DNA of 64,000 bases from JACVCS01 sp038328575 (GCA_038328575.1 JBBQMD010000002.1:1-64000); one strand, 5' to 3'. Counted from the first letter of the stretch, positions 51,403-61,099 are shown. A program made the numbers and translations. Notes: generated by a model not told the origin, from the letters alone.

Positions 51403-52503
51403 TCAGCCGTCCTGGCTGTTCTCGAGCTGGTTCTTGAGCAGATCAATGTTGTCAAGGAAGATCGCGGTGCCTCGGGCGACGCTGGTGAGCGGGTCGTCGG
51501 CGATTTTGACGGGCAGGCCGGTGGCGTTCTGGACCACGATACTGATCCCGCGCAGCAGCGCGCCGCCGCCAGCAAGCATGATGCCGGATTCGACGAGGTC
51601 CGCCGCGAGTTCGGGCTCGGCGCGCTCCAGCGTGCGCGTCACGGCGTCACAGATCGCGCTCACGGGCTCTTGCAGGGCCTCGCGGATCTCCTCGCTGGTG
51701 ACGACGGTCTTGCGGGGCAGGCCGCTGATCATGTCGCGCCCGCGAACCTCCATCGTGGTCTCGTTGCCCGCGGGGGCCGCGGAGCCGATCTCGATCTTGA
51801 TGCGCTCGGCAGTCTGCTCGCCGATGAGCAGGTTGTACGTCTTCTTCATGTGGTTGATGATGGCTTCGTCAAAGTCATCACCCGCGACGCGCAGCGACTC
51901 GCACACCGCCATATCGCCCAGCGAGATGATCGCCACCTCGCTGGTGCCGCCGCCGATGTCCACGATCATGCTCGCGGTCGGCTCGGTCACGGGCAGGCCT
52001 GCGCCGATCGCGGCCGCGAGCGGCTCTTCACACAGGTACGTCTTCCGCGCGCCGGCCCGCTCAGCGGAGTTGTACACCGCTCGCTTCTCAACCGCGGTGA
52101 TCCCGCTCGGCACGCCAATGACCAGGCGCGGGCCAAAGCCAAAGATGCTCCGGCGGCTGTTGGTCACTTTGTCGATGAAATACCGCAGCATCACCTCGGT
52201 GACTTCAAAGTCAGAGATGACGCCCTCTTTCAACGGGCGGATCGCAGAGATCGCGCCGGGCGTCTTGCCCAGCATCTCCTTGGCCCGCCAGCCCACAGCC
52301 GGGCCCTCGGGCGTCATGATGACCTGGCTCGTGCCCTTGCGAACAGCGACGACCGAAGGTTCGTTCAGGACGATGCCCTGCCCACGCACCGCCACCAGCG
52401 TGTTGCATGTGCCAAGGTCGATACCCATGTCGACACTGAACATCCCGCCGAACTTTTCCATCCATCCAGACAGTTGAGCGCTCCTTGCCACGGCTGAAGT
52501 CAT
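51403..52503 (-). CDS. mreB: Rod shape-determining protein MreB (actin-like)
   Basis: A 366-residue actin-family ATPase. The nucleotide-binding phosphate loops are MGIDLGTCNTLVAVRGQGIV and MIVDIGGGTSEVAIISLG; VIGVPSGITAVEKRAV, EEPLAAAIGAGLPV and GIMLAGGGALLRGI complete the signature. MreB filaments under the inner membrane direct elongation, so the cells are predicted to have an MreB-dependent rod or ovoid shape. AGGAG lies seven bases before the ATG. Fifteen extra residues precede the usual start. It is divergent from pyrD. Confidence 0.95.
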   Translation of the reverse strand: MTSAVARSAQLSGWMEKFGGMFSVDMGIDLGTCNTLVAVRGQGIVLNEPSVVAVRKGTSQVIMTPEGPAVGWRAKEMLGKTPGAISAIRPLKEGVISDFEVTEVMLRYFIDKVTNSRRSIFGFGPRLVIGVPSGITAVEKRAVYNSAERAGARKTYLCEEPLAAAIGAGLPVTEPTASMIVDIGGGTSEVAIISLGDMAVCESLRVAGDDFDEAIINHMKKTYNLLIGEQTAERIKIEIGSAAPAGNETTMEVRGRDMISGLPRKTVVTSEEIREALQEPVSAICDAVTRTLERAEPELAADLVESGIMLAGGGALLRGISIVVQNATGLPVKIADDPLTSVARGTAIFLDNIDLLKNQLENSQDG

Positions 52504-52638
52504 GACCAAACTCCTGCAATGCCGGTTCGGCTGGTGGGAGGATAGACAGACAGTCACTGGGAATATCGGGTGATCGAGGGATCGGCCGATAAAAACAGGG
52601 GTGGAAGCCAACCTCCCGTGTTGCTGGCTCCGGCGCGA

Positions 52639-52644
52639 TACGCT
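52639..52644 (+). promoter_or_regulatory. Leaderless -10 hexamer TACGCT before pyrD
   Basis: TACGCT ends six bases before GTG 52651, with no Shine-Dalgarno. The spacing supports that GTG as the true start. Confidence 0.4.
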
Positions 52645-52650
52645 CACGCC

Positions 52651-53655
52651 GTGAACGAATCGTCGCTTTCGATCAACTTGGCTGGCATTGAGCTTCGCAA
52701 CCCAGTGATTCTCGCCGCGGGGACTGCGGGCGTGCTGGATGAGATGCGCGACGTGCTGGACCTGGGGCGTGTGGGGGCGGTGACGACCAAGTCGATCACG
52801 TTGAACCCGCGCGAGGGGAACGCGACGTGGCGGATTCTGCCGAATCGAACGGGGATGTTGAACGCGGTCGGGCTCGCAAACCCGGGGCTTGACGGATTTC
52901 TCACGGGCTACGCGCCGCGGGCCCGCGCGATGCCGTGCCGCGTGTTTGTGTCGGTCGCTGGCTTCAGCGTGGACGACTTCGCGCGAGTCGCGGCCAACGT
53001 CGACGCGTTCGCCGCGGATTCCGGCGGCGGCCAGACACAGCCCAGCGCGGGCAGCGGGGGTGGGGGTGGGGCCGGCGGGGGAGTCTTTCAAGCGATCGAG
53101 CTCAACGTATCGTGTCCGAACGTCCACACCGGCACTGATTTCGGCTCGACGCCGCAGGCGCTGACGGAGCTTCTTGCCACGGTCCGCCCGCTGGTGAAGG
53201 CCTGCAAGCTCTTGGTCAAGCTCTCGCCGATGACGCCGAGCATGGTCAGCGTGGCTCAGGCCGCGATCAGCGCGGGGGTCGATGGGCTAACGATCGGCAA
53301 CACGATTCCCGCGATGATGATCGACGTGGAGACGAAGCGCCCCTCGCTCTCAAACATCACCGGCGGCCTCAGCGGCCCTGCGATCCACCCCGTCACGCTG
53401 CGGCTGGTTCACGAGGTCTATCGAAAAGTTGCCAAGGACTCGCGCACGCCGATCATCGGCGCCGGCGGCGTAATGCGATGGGAAGACGCCGCGGCGTTCA
53501 TCCTCGCGGGCGCAACCGGCGTGCAGATCGGCACGGCGCTCTTCGCCGATCCGCGCACGCCCTACACGCTCTGCTCCGGCCTTGAACGGTGGGTCAAACG
53601 CCAAGGGTGTACGTCAATCAGTGAACTTGTCGGCGCACTGGAACTCACGCAATGA
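52651..53655 (+). CDS. pyrD: Dihydroorotate dehydrogenase, class 1B-like
   Basis: A 334-residue FMN enzyme of pyrimidine synthesis, oxidising dihydroorotate to orotate in the cytoplasm. LSINLAGIELRNPVILAAGT starts the barrel; GAVTTKSITLNPREGN, MLNAVGLANPG, the active-site Cys in ELNVSCPNVH, LLVKLSP, IIGAGGVMRWEDAAAFILAG and VQIGTALF follow. The Cys base and lack of a membrane-binding N-terminus indicate class 1. A Gly/Ser/Gln-rich insertion of ~20 residues lies just before ELNVSCPN. No electron-transfer subunit PyrK is adjacent. A GTG at 52570 would add 27 unconserved residues. Confidence 0.9.
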   Translation: MNESSLSINLAGIELRNPVILAAGTAGVLDEMRDVLDLGRVGAVTTKSITLNPREGNATWRILPNRTGMLNAVGLANPGLDGFLTGYAPRARAMPCRVFVSVAGFSVDDFARVAANVDAFAADSGGGQTQPSAGSGGGGGAGGGVFQAIELNVSCPNVHTGTDFGSTPQALTELLATVRPLVKACKLLVKLSPMTPSMVSVAQAAISAGVDGLTIGNTIPAMMIDVETKRPSLSNITGGLSGPAIHPVTLRLVHEVYRKVAKDSRTPIIGAGGVMRWEDAAAFILAGATGVQIGTALFADPRTPYTLCSGLERWVKRQGCTSISELVGALELTQ

Positions 53656-55130
53656 ACACGCAGCAAACCCCATCAGTTGCCCTCATCGCGCCCGATCGCG
53701 AGTTCACGTTTTTGCGGACGCGCACGACGCGCACGACGCGCACGACGCGCCTCCCGGGCTTGCTCGCGCTGACGATCATCCTCCTGCCCTTGAGCTGGGC
53801 AGCGGGCGAACCCGCGATCAACGATCCCGCTCCCAACGCGAACGCGCCCATCGCCCGCCCGACCGCGCCGCCGCCAGCACCTGCGCCCGCGAAGCTGAAC
53901 GAGAAAGACACTGGCGCGCCGATTGACATCGCCGATATGCTCGCGCCGCTGCTGGCCAGGCACAACCTCCCCGGCATGGCCGCGGCGGTCATCAAGGATG
54001 GCCAAGTTATCGCCCTCGGTGCCAGCGGCGTCCGCAAGCGAGGCGACACCACGCCCGTCACCACCAGCGATCTCTGGCACCTGGGCTCGTGTACCAAGAG
54101 CATGACCGCGACGCTCTGCGCCGTGTTCGTGGATCGCGCCGAACTCTCGTGGGATCAGACGCTCGCGACAACATTTCCCTTCGCGCTTGACCACATGCAC
54201 GCGGCCTACAAGCCGGTGACGCTCGAGCAACTGCTGACGAATCGCGGCGGCTTTCCGGGCGAGTTGAAAGAGGGCGGTCTGTGGTCCAAGCTCTGGAGGT
54301 TTAAAGGCACCGATACCGCGGCTCGCCGCCTGATACTTGACACGATAACCAGCCGCGCGCCGAACACCAAGCCCGGCGCGTTCGAGTATTCCAACGCGGG
54401 GTTCTCGGTCGCCGGCCTGATGGCAGAGCAAATGACCGACGCGACGTGGGAAGACTTGATGCAGCGTGAGGTCTTCGCGCCGCTGGGGATCACTAGCGCC
54501 GGCTTCGGCGCGCCGGGTGTCGTGGCGTCGCCTGACGCAAAGCCGGGCGAGAAGCCTGTGGTCGATCAGTCGCGAGGGCACGTGCTGCCGCTGGGCACGC
54601 CGATGGAGCCGGGCCTGAGCGCAGATAACCCCAGCGCGATCGGCCCTGCGGGGCGCGTCCATATGACGATCGGCGACTGGGCCAGGTACATCGCGGCCCA
54701 CCTCGATGGCGAAGCCATGCTTCGCAATCCGGTGCCCGCGCCCGCGAACGACATCGCGCCGGCGCCGGGCGTCGCGATAGAGCCTGGTGGCGCGCGAACG
54801 TTGTCACGACCCGGCGAGCTGCTGAAGCCCGAGTCGTGGCGCAAGCTGCACGCCGCGGCCCCGACGATCGCTCCGAAGGACAACACCTACGCCATGGGCT
54901 GGTCGGTCACGCAGCGTCCGTGGGCGAAGGGAAAGAACCCCGGCGACATCGGCCTCGCGCTCACGCACAACGGCAGCAACACCATGTGGTACTGCGTCGC
55001 GTGGATGGCACCTGAGCGGAACCTCGGCGTGATCGTGTGCGTCAATCAGGCCGGCACCGGCGCCAAAGCCGCCGACGAAGCGGCCAGCGCGCTCATCGGT
55101 CGCTTCGCGAAGCGCCGCAATGGAGAGTGA
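53652..55130 (+). CDS. Exported beta-lactamase-fold serine hydrolase (class C/esterase family)
   Basis: A 492-residue serine hydrolase of the beta-lactamase/PBP4-like family. The catalytic motifs are S146-C-T-K149 (LGSCTKSM), Y246-S-N248 (FEYSNAGF) and a late HNG (LTHNGSN). An N-terminal hydrophobic segment (LPGLLALTIILLPLSWAAG) marks export, preceded by an Arg/Thr stretch coded by a 9-bp tandem repeat; a Pro/Ala linker follows at 55-80. Family members are carboxypeptidases, esterases or amidases; resistance to beta-lactams cannot be inferred. The ATG overlaps the pyrD stop as ATGA. Confidence 0.85.
   Translation: MNTQQTPSVALIAPDREFTFLRTRTTRTTRTTRLPGLLALTIILLPLSWAAGEPAINDPAPNANAPIARPTAPPPAPAPAKLNEKDTGAPIDIADMLAPLLARHNLPGMAAAVIKDGQVIALGASGVRKRGDTTPVTTSDLWHLGSCTKSMTATLCAVFVDRAELSWDQTLATTFPFALDHMHAAYKPVTLEQLLTNRGGFPGELKEGGLWSKLWRFKGTDTAARRLILDTITSRAPNTKPGAFEYSNAGFSVAGLMAEQMTDATWEDLMQREVFAPLGITSAGFGAPGVVASPDAKPGEKPVVDQSRGHVLPLGTPMEPGLSADNPSAIGPAGRVHMTIGDWARYIAAHLDGEAMLRNPVPAPANDIAPAPGVAIEPGGARTLSRPGELLKPESWRKLHAAAPTIAPKDNTYAMGWSVTQRPWAKGKNPGDIGLALTHNGSNTMWYCVAWMAPERNLGVIVCVNQAGTGAKAADEAASALIGRFAKRRNGE
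53721..53747 (+). repeat. Three tandem copies of CGCACGACG inside the hydrolase gene
   Basis: The 9-bp unit CGCACGACG is repeated exactly three times and flanked by partial copies. It codes for Arg-Thr-Thr steps just before the signal peptide's hydrophobic core, so copy-number change would lengthen the positive n-region without a frameshift. Confidence 0.85.
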
Positions 55131-55149
55131 GCGCAAGCGGTTGACCGGC

Positions 55150-58100
55150 TTAACGGGGCACGATCGGCGATGCATCCGTCATCAATGACGCAAGGAACTC
55201 GATCGGGTGGGCCGCGGCACGCGTGTGGTCGCTGGCGTCATGAATCTGATGGCGGCAACTTGTGCCGGTCGCCAGGATCGTCGCGTCGGGCTCGCTGCGA
55301 ACAAACGGCATCACGCCGCCGCCGGGCACGCCGCCCTCGCCCGTGAGATTCGCGATTCGCATCGAGAGCTCGAACTTGTCGCGGTCATAGCCGAACGAGC
55401 CGGCCATGCCGCAGCAGCCGGTGGGCAGCACATGCAAGCGTGAGCCCAGCACGCGCCGGAGCAGCGCGACAGACGACTCCGGCCCGAAGAGTGCCTTCTG
55501 GTGGCAGTGGGTGTGGAGCAGCACCGCGGGGCCTCCCGTCTCGCCCGCGCGTTTGAGGATCGAGTCGGCCAACTCGCGCGACGGGTGCTCGCTCCAGCGC
55601 TTCTCGATGAAGTCTTCCACCAGCATGCTCTTGTGCGCCAAGCGTTCGCGCATCGCAAGCTCCGTCGCGCAGCGCAGCGTCAGCCAGTCGTCCTTGATCG
55701 CGCTCAGGCACGACGGCTCTACGAACAGCACCGCCAGCACATCGGAGTCCAGCACCGCCTCGCGCAACTGCGCGAACGTAGCGTCCACGCTCGCGCTGGC
55801 CTGCTCCAGCATCCCCACCGAGATCATCGACCGCCCGCAACACCCGACGCGCGGCAGCGTCACCTCATACCCCAGCCCCTCCAGCACCGCCCGCGCCGCG
55901 ACGCCGATGCGAGACTCGTTGTACGTCGTGAAGCAATCCGCAAACAGCACGACGCGCGGCCGCTTGCCGCTGGTCGCCCCGCCCACTCCAGCCCCGCCTG
56001 CCGCCCGTCCCGGGCCTCGCGCCCACACTCGATACAGGCTCCGGCTAAATCGCGGCATCGATCGCTCTGGATGCATCCGCATGACCCGGTTAATCAGCGC
56101 ACGCATCGGCGCCAGCCCGTTGACCCAGTTGGCAAGCCCCGGTGCGATCGCGCCCACCCGGTTCAGCATCCGCACGTGACCCACCAGTCGCTTGCTCAGC
56201 GGCACGCTCCCGGCAACCTTGTACCCCTGCGCGGTGTATTCCGCTTTCAGCTTCGCGATATCGACGTTGCTCGGACACTCGCTCTTGCACGCTTTGCAGG
56301 ACAAGCACAGATCAAGCGTGCGCTTCGTCTCGTGGTCTTGCCAGCGCGCCGCCTCGTCGCTCGTGCCCGGGAGCTGCCCGGTGATCGCCAGACGCAAAGC
56401 ATTGCCCCGCCCGCGCGTGCTGTGGCGCTCGTCCATCGTGGCGCGATAGCTCGGGCACATCACCCCGCCGGACTGCTTGCGGCAGACGCCCGCACCATTA
56501 CACCGCTCGATCGCGTGATCAAACCCTTCGTCGGACGTGTAGTCGAAATACGTCCGCACGTTCGGCGCATGCACGTCAACGCCCGCCCGCGGCTGGATTC
56601 TCGTTTGCTCCAACATGCTCGGGATCGGCCCCGGCTGCGTGATGTTGCCGGGGTTGAGCAGATTTCTCGGATCAAAGAGCGACTTGACGCGCCCGAACGC
56701 GGCAACGAGTTCGGGGCCGTAGAACCGCTCCAGCAGCGGCCCGCGCACGCGCCCGTCGCCGTGCTCGCCGCTCATCACGCCTCCGCAGGCCTTGGCCAGA
56801 TCCGCGGCTTCGACTGCGATGCGCAGCAGCGCTTCCTTGTCCGGCAAGCTGCGGGGGTCGAGCATCGGGCGCACGTGCAAGACGCCGACCGAGGCGTGGG
56901 CCCAGAATGCGGCGCGGGTGCCCTCGCGCTCAACAATGGCGCGGAACTCACGCACGAATCGCGCGAGGTTCTCCACCGGCACTGCGTTGTCCTCGACAAA
57001 CGTCAGCGGCTTGCGCGCACCGGGAAGCCCATGCAGCAGCGGCTCGCCCGCCTTGCGGAGTTTCCAGGCGTTGCCCATGCCCGAAGCGTCGTTGACCAAG
57101 CGGATCGGCGCGTTGCCGACAAGCGGCCGCAGCCGCGCGAACTGCGCTTCGAGCTTCTGCGTCGCGCCGGCTGATCCGCCGCTCGTCTCGCCAATGTGAT
57201 ATTCGACGTAGAGCACCGCCGCCGGCGAGCGCCCACCTTCAAGCTTTGGGAACGCCTCGACAAACGGGCGACACTCAAAGTTGTTCATCGCGGCTTCGAT
57301 GACCACGTCGTCCACAAGCTCCACGGCGCTGGGCGAAGTGGTGAGGATCGTCGGCACGCACTGGATCGCTTCGTCAACGCTCGCAAAGCTCAGGAGCGCG
57401 AGCCCCTTGGCGACCGGCTGCGGGAAGAGACGCAGGCGTGCGCCCAGCGTGATCGCGAGAGTCCCCTCGCTGCCGCAGAGCAGCGGCGCGAGGTTGAGCG
57501 TCTGCGCCGTCGCGCCTGCGTCCAGTTGCGAGAGGATGATGTCCAGCGCGTATCCGGCGTTGCGCCGGAGCGTCTTGGGGTAGCGGGCGCGGATGAGCGC
57601 CTCGTGCTCGCGAACGATCTGGATCACGCCGTCGGCGAGCTTGAGCGCGACGGGATCGCGTGCGCCCGCGCCGGGCTCAAACCGCGCGACGTGCCCAGAG
57701 CAGAGCATCGCGTCAATCGCCAGGACAGAGTCCACGGTGCGCCCGTACTTCACGGAGCGTGAGCCGCTGGCGTTGTTGCCGATGGTGCCGCCGACGGTCG
57801 CCTGGGCGGTGGTCGCGGGGTCGGGGGCGTAGAAGAGCTTGACCTTGCGGCGGGTCAACTCGTTGTTGATCTCGTCGATCGCGACTCCCGCCTCGGCGTA
57901 CACCGTCTGCTCCTGCGCGTTGATCTCGCGAATATCGCGCAGGTTCGCAGAAGTGTCAAGCACCACAGCGTGACTGGTACACTGGCCGGCGAGCGACGTG
58001 CCGCCGCCGCGGGGGAGCATCGGCACGCCCCGCTCAAAGCACGTGCGCACCGCAACTTCCAGATCGGCGCGATCCGCGGGCACGACCACGCCGATCGGCA

Positions 58101-58284
58101 TCACTTGGTAGAGCGAAGCGTCCGTGGCGTAGAGATTTCGATCATGATCGCCGAATCGCACCTGCCCGCGGATCGTGCGCGCCAGCGCTTCGCTGAGGCC
58201 TTGCACGTCCGGCGCGACTGGCCGGGCTTCGGGTGTCGGCGTCGGGAGCGGTCGATTGGGCGTCGGCAATACCGGTAACTGCAT
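55150..58284 (-). CDS. FAD-linked and Fe-S oxidoreductase, D-2-hydroxyglutarate dehydrogenase type (YdiJ-like)
   Basis: A 1044-residue fusion. The N-terminal half is a PCMH-type FAD domain (MLPRGGGTSLAGQ at ~89-101, GGTIGNNASGSRSVKYG, PLLCGSEGTLAITL) with a GlcD-like cap. Then come ferredoxin-type clusters (CNGAGVCRKQSGGVMCPSY at ~595 and CLSCKACKSECPSNVD at ~658) and two CCG domains (GCCGRSM ~815, TGCCGMAGSFGYD ~955). Length and order match YdiJ, a D-2-hydroxyglutarate dehydrogenase-like enzyme; D-lactate or glycolate oxidation is the alternative. Electrons would pass to quinone or cytochrome. GGAG five bases before ATG 58284 decides the start. Confidence 0.85.
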   Translation of the reverse strand: MQLPVLPTPNRPLPTPTPEARPVAPDVQGLSEALARTIRGQVRFGDHDRNLYATDASLYQVMPIGVVVPADRADLEVAVRTCFERGVPMLPRGGGTSLAGQCTSHAVVLDTSANLRDIREINAQEQTVYAEAGVAIDEINNELTRRKVKLFYAPDPATTAQATVGGTIGNNASGSRSVKYGRTVDSVLAIDAMLCSGHVARFEPGAGARDPVALKLADGVIQIVREHEALIRARYPKTLRRNAGYALDIILSQLDAGATAQTLNLAPLLCGSEGTLAITLGARLRLFPQPVAKGLALLSFASVDEAIQCVPTILTTSPSAVELVDDVVIEAAMNNFECRPFVEAFPKLEGGRSPAAVLYVEYHIGETSGGSAGATQKLEAQFARLRPLVGNAPIRLVNDASGMGNAWKLRKAGEPLLHGLPGARKPLTFVEDNAVPVENLARFVREFRAIVEREGTRAAFWAHASVGVLHVRPMLDPRSLPDKEALLRIAVEAADLAKACGGVMSGEHGDGRVRGPLLERFYGPELVAAFGRVKSLFDPRNLLNPGNITQPGPIPSMLEQTRIQPRAGVDVHAPNVRTYFDYTSDEGFDHAIERCNGAGVCRKQSGGVMCPSYRATMDERHSTRGRGNALRLAITGQLPGTSDEAARWQDHETKRTLDLCLSCKACKSECPSNVDIAKLKAEYTAQGYKVAGSVPLSKRLVGHVRMLNRVGAIAPGLANWVNGLAPMRALINRVMRMHPERSMPRFSRSLYRVWARGPGRAAGGAGVGGATSGKRPRVVLFADCFTTYNESRIGVAARAVLEGLGYEVTLPRVGCCGRSMISVGMLEQASASVDATFAQLREAVLDSDVLAVLFVEPSCLSAIKDDWLTLRCATELAMRERLAHKSMLVEDFIEKRWSEHPSRELADSILKRAGETGGPAVLLHTHCHQKALFGPESSVALLRRVLGSRLHVLPTGCCGMAGSFGYDRDKFELSMRIANLTGEGGVPGGGVMPFVRSEPDATILATGTSCRHQIHDASDHTRAAAHPIEFLASLMTDASPIVPR

Positions 58285-58571
58285 CTGCACTCCGAACGCC
58301 CGGTCGGTCAGAGGAGGAGGCCGGACAGGCCAGGAATCATATGACCTCCGGCTGGGCATGTGGCCGCGCCAGAAACCACAAACCAGCGCCTTCAGTGAAC
58401 CTTTCATGGCGCGTGCGCCCTGAACCCGCTGTCCCGCCTACTCCGACCCCCCGACCCTTCCCGGGACCGACAGTCCTCCATCGCGGATGTCCCGCGAACG
58501 TGTGGACTGTTGGGTCGATTCACGCGCATCGGGTATCGTGTACATCTCTTCACAACTTTTCGGAGCACACC

Positions 58572-60860
58572 ATGAGCCGCATCCCATCCGCCCGCCCTCG
58601 CACGCTGGTCTGCCTCAGTGGCCTGGCCCTCTCGATTCTCCTGATCACTCCGGGCTTCTCGCTCGCCCAGACGCCCGCCTCCGGCGCAACACTTCGCCCG
58701 TTTCAGAACATCGATGAGCCAACAGCCCTCTTGCTCGCCCTGGCGCCGGCCGCCAAGGCCGCGGAGTTGCTGCCGATCTCGCGCGTCACGCTCTACCGCT
58801 CTGGCGTCGGGCACTTTCAGCGCCAGGGCACTGTCAACGGCGACTCGCAGCTCTCGCTGAAGTTTGAGACCGACCAGATCAACGACGTGCTCAAATCGCT
58901 GCAAGTGTTGGACTTCGGCGGGCGCGTCCAGAGCGTTAGCTACCCGAGCAAGGACCCGCTCTCGCGCCGCCTCTCCAGCTTCAGCATCCAGATCGGCGAT
59001 AACCCCAGCCTCCCGGTGTTGCTCGAGCGCCTGCGCGGCTCGCAAGTCTCCCTGCAAACCGCCGACGCCACCATCACCGGCAGCGTGCTGAGCGTCGAAA
59101 CGCGCGATATGCCCGTCAGCACCGGCAACGCTGGCGATCGTCCGGCCATCATCAAGACGCCCATCGTCAACCTGCTCACCGGCACGGGCATTCGCGCTGT
59201 GCCGGTCCCCAGCATCCTGAACTTTAAGATCTCCGACCAAGGCCTTGCCGAAGAACTGAACAAGGCGCTCGCGGCCCTCTCAGAGAGCCGCACCGAGCGC
59301 ACCAAGGTCGTCGATGTCACCGTCGCCGGCACGGGCAGCCGACAGGTCGCGATAACGTACGTCCACGCGACGCCGGTGTGGAAGACCAGCTACCGCCTGG
59401 TGCTGCCCGATGCCGACCCTAAGCCCGCTGGCGAGGGCAAGCCGTCGCCTCAGGGCGTGCTGCAGGGCTGGGCGATCGTAGAAAATACGACCGATCAGGA
59501 TTGGTCGAATGTCAAGCTCTCGCTGGTCAGCGGGCGGCCGGTCTCGTTCCGCATGGACTTGTACGAGCCGCTGTATGTCACGCGTCCGGAGGTGCCGGTG
59601 CCGACGGTGCCGGGCGTCATGCCCCGGACGTATGAGGGCGGGCTGATGCCAGCATCGGTCAGCGCGCCCTCTCCGGCGAGCCCGCCTTCGTCGGGAAGCC
59701 CCGGAGCGTCGGCAGGTTCGCCTTTCCGACAGAGCAAGCAGGAGGCCGCCAAAGACAAGTCTGGGCGGACGGCCCGGCCGGCGGTCAACGAGGCGTTTGG
59801 TACGACGTCTCAGTTCATCGACGCAGAGGACGTAGACGGCGCCGCGATCACGCCCGAGCAGATGGTCGACTACGCCGCGCGCCCGCAGACCAAGGCTGGC
59901 GAGGTCGGCGAGGTCTTCCAGTTTGAGCTGGAAAACCCCGTGACCATCGAGCGCCAGCGTTCTGCGATGATCCCGCTCCTCACCGCCAACGTCGACGCGC
60001 GCCGCGTCAGCATCTTCAACCTCGCCGATCGCGCCGACCACCCGATGCGCGGCGTAGAAGTCACTAACTCATCCTCCATGCAACTCCTGCCGGGACCCCT
60101 CAGCGTGATGGACGGCTCCGCATACGCCGGAGATGCAACGGTCAACCAGATCGCCCCGGGCGATAAGCGCCTGCTGGCGTACGCAGTAGACTTGGATGTC
60201 GCGGTCACCACCGAGCCCGTCACGCGCGGGACCGTCAACAAGATCCGCATCGTCAAGGGCTCGCTGGAGCAGACTATCTCCTCCGAACACGGCATGAAGT
60301 ACACCTTCGCCAACAAAGACCTCAAGCGCGGGCGCACCATCGTCCTCGAACACCCGAAGTTCGAAGGCTACACCCTCAAGGGCGATCTCAAGCCTCGTGA
60401 GCAGACGCAGACGGCCTACCGCTTCGATGTCAGCGCCGACGCGGGCAAGCAGGTCAGCATCGATATCACGCAGGAGCGCGTGGACCGACAGATCATCGGC
60501 ATCAACGCGTACCCGATGGAAACGCTGATGAGGCTCAGCCAGGACGGGCGCGTGAGCGACAAGGTGCTGACCGCGATGCGAGACCTCTTCGCAAGACAGG
60601 CCAATCTCGCGAACATTGAACGCGTCATCAACGAGCGCGAGCAGCAGATCAACACGCTCAAGAGCGATCAATCGCGGATCACCGGAGTCATGCAGCCGCT
60701 GGACCGCAACACCGACACCTACCGCAACTTCCTGACCAAGCTCAACAAGCAGGAGGCCGACATCGACAAGCTCAACACCGCTCAGGAAGCCAGCCGGACC
60801 GAACTCGACACGGCACGCAATCAGTTGGACGCGGCCCTCGAGCAGTTAAACGTGGACTGA
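58572..60860 (+). CDS. Exported DUF4139-like protein with C-terminal coiled coil
   Basis: A 762-residue exported protein. The signal peptide (LVCLSGLALSILLITPGFSL) ends near LAQ. The N-terminal part contains ISRVTLYRSGVGHFQRQGTV; the middle has ITYVHATPVWKTSYRLVLPD and GWAIVENTTDQDWSNVKLSL, the core of DUF4139/MuiA-like proteins, which have no settled function. A low-complexity Pro/Ser/Ala stretch lies at ~365-395. The last ~90 residues (NIERVINEREQQINTLKSDQ onward) form a coiled coil with heptads. GGAG lies eight bases before the ATG. A bidirectional terminator follows. Confidence 0.72.
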   Translation: MSRIPSARPRTLVCLSGLALSILLITPGFSLAQTPASGATLRPFQNIDEPTALLLALAPAAKAAELLPISRVTLYRSGVGHFQRQGTVNGDSQLSLKFETDQINDVLKSLQVLDFGGRVQSVSYPSKDPLSRRLSSFSIQIGDNPSLPVLLERLRGSQVSLQTADATITGSVLSVETRDMPVSTGNAGDRPAIIKTPIVNLLTGTGIRAVPVPSILNFKISDQGLAEELNKALAALSESRTERTKVVDVTVAGTGSRQVAITYVHATPVWKTSYRLVLPDADPKPAGEGKPSPQGVLQGWAIVENTTDQDWSNVKLSLVSGRPVSFRMDLYEPLYVTRPEVPVPTVPGVMPRTYEGGLMPASVSAPSPASPPSSGSPGASAGSPFRQSKQEAAKDKSGRTARPAVNEAFGTTSQFIDAEDVDGAAITPEQMVDYAARPQTKAGEVGEVFQFELENPVTIERQRSAMIPLLTANVDARRVSIFNLADRADHPMRGVEVTNSSSMQLLPGPLSVMDGSAYAGDATVNQIAPGDKRLLAYAVDLDVAVTTEPVTRGTVNKIRIVKGSLEQTISSEHGMKYTFANKDLKRGRTIVLEHPKFEGYTLKGDLKPREQTQTAYRFDVSADAGKQVSIDITQERVDRQIIGINAYPMETLMRLSQDGRVSDKVLTAMRDLFARQANLANIERVINEREQQINTLKSDQSRITGVMQPLDRNTDTYRNFLTKLNKQEADIDKLNTAQEASRTELDTARNQLDAALEQLNVD

Positions 60861-60963
60861 GAAAGTCGCCCGGTCGGCCGCCAGCGGTCGCCCACGGCCG
60901 TCAGGGAACAGCCGAAGGCACGAGGGCTCGACACCAAGCAAGCCGCGGCCCCAGAGTCCAAAG

Positions 60964-60997
60964 AAAAAAGCCCCGAGCGACATCGCTCAGGGCTTTT
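60964..60997. terminator. Bidirectional terminator between the DUF4139 gene and rpsT
   Basis: AAAAGCCC and GAGCG pair with CGCTC and GGGCTTTT around a 4-base loop, with one C-A mismatch. A-run and T-run on the two sides let it work for both convergent genes. Confidence 0.9.
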
Positions 60998-61099
60998 CAT
61001 TTGTTTCCAATCGAACTTCACTCACGCCTGTGGTGCGTGACCAAGAGCTCAAGGTGCCGATGCGAGCGCGAGCCGCGCCGAACCCGCGTGCCAGGTAGA

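Noticed and set aside
52585..52592. GCCGATAA as the -10 of a flagellar sigma-28 promoter
   Set aside because: No TAAA lies about 15 bases upstream, and the downstream gene (pyrD) is not a motility gene.
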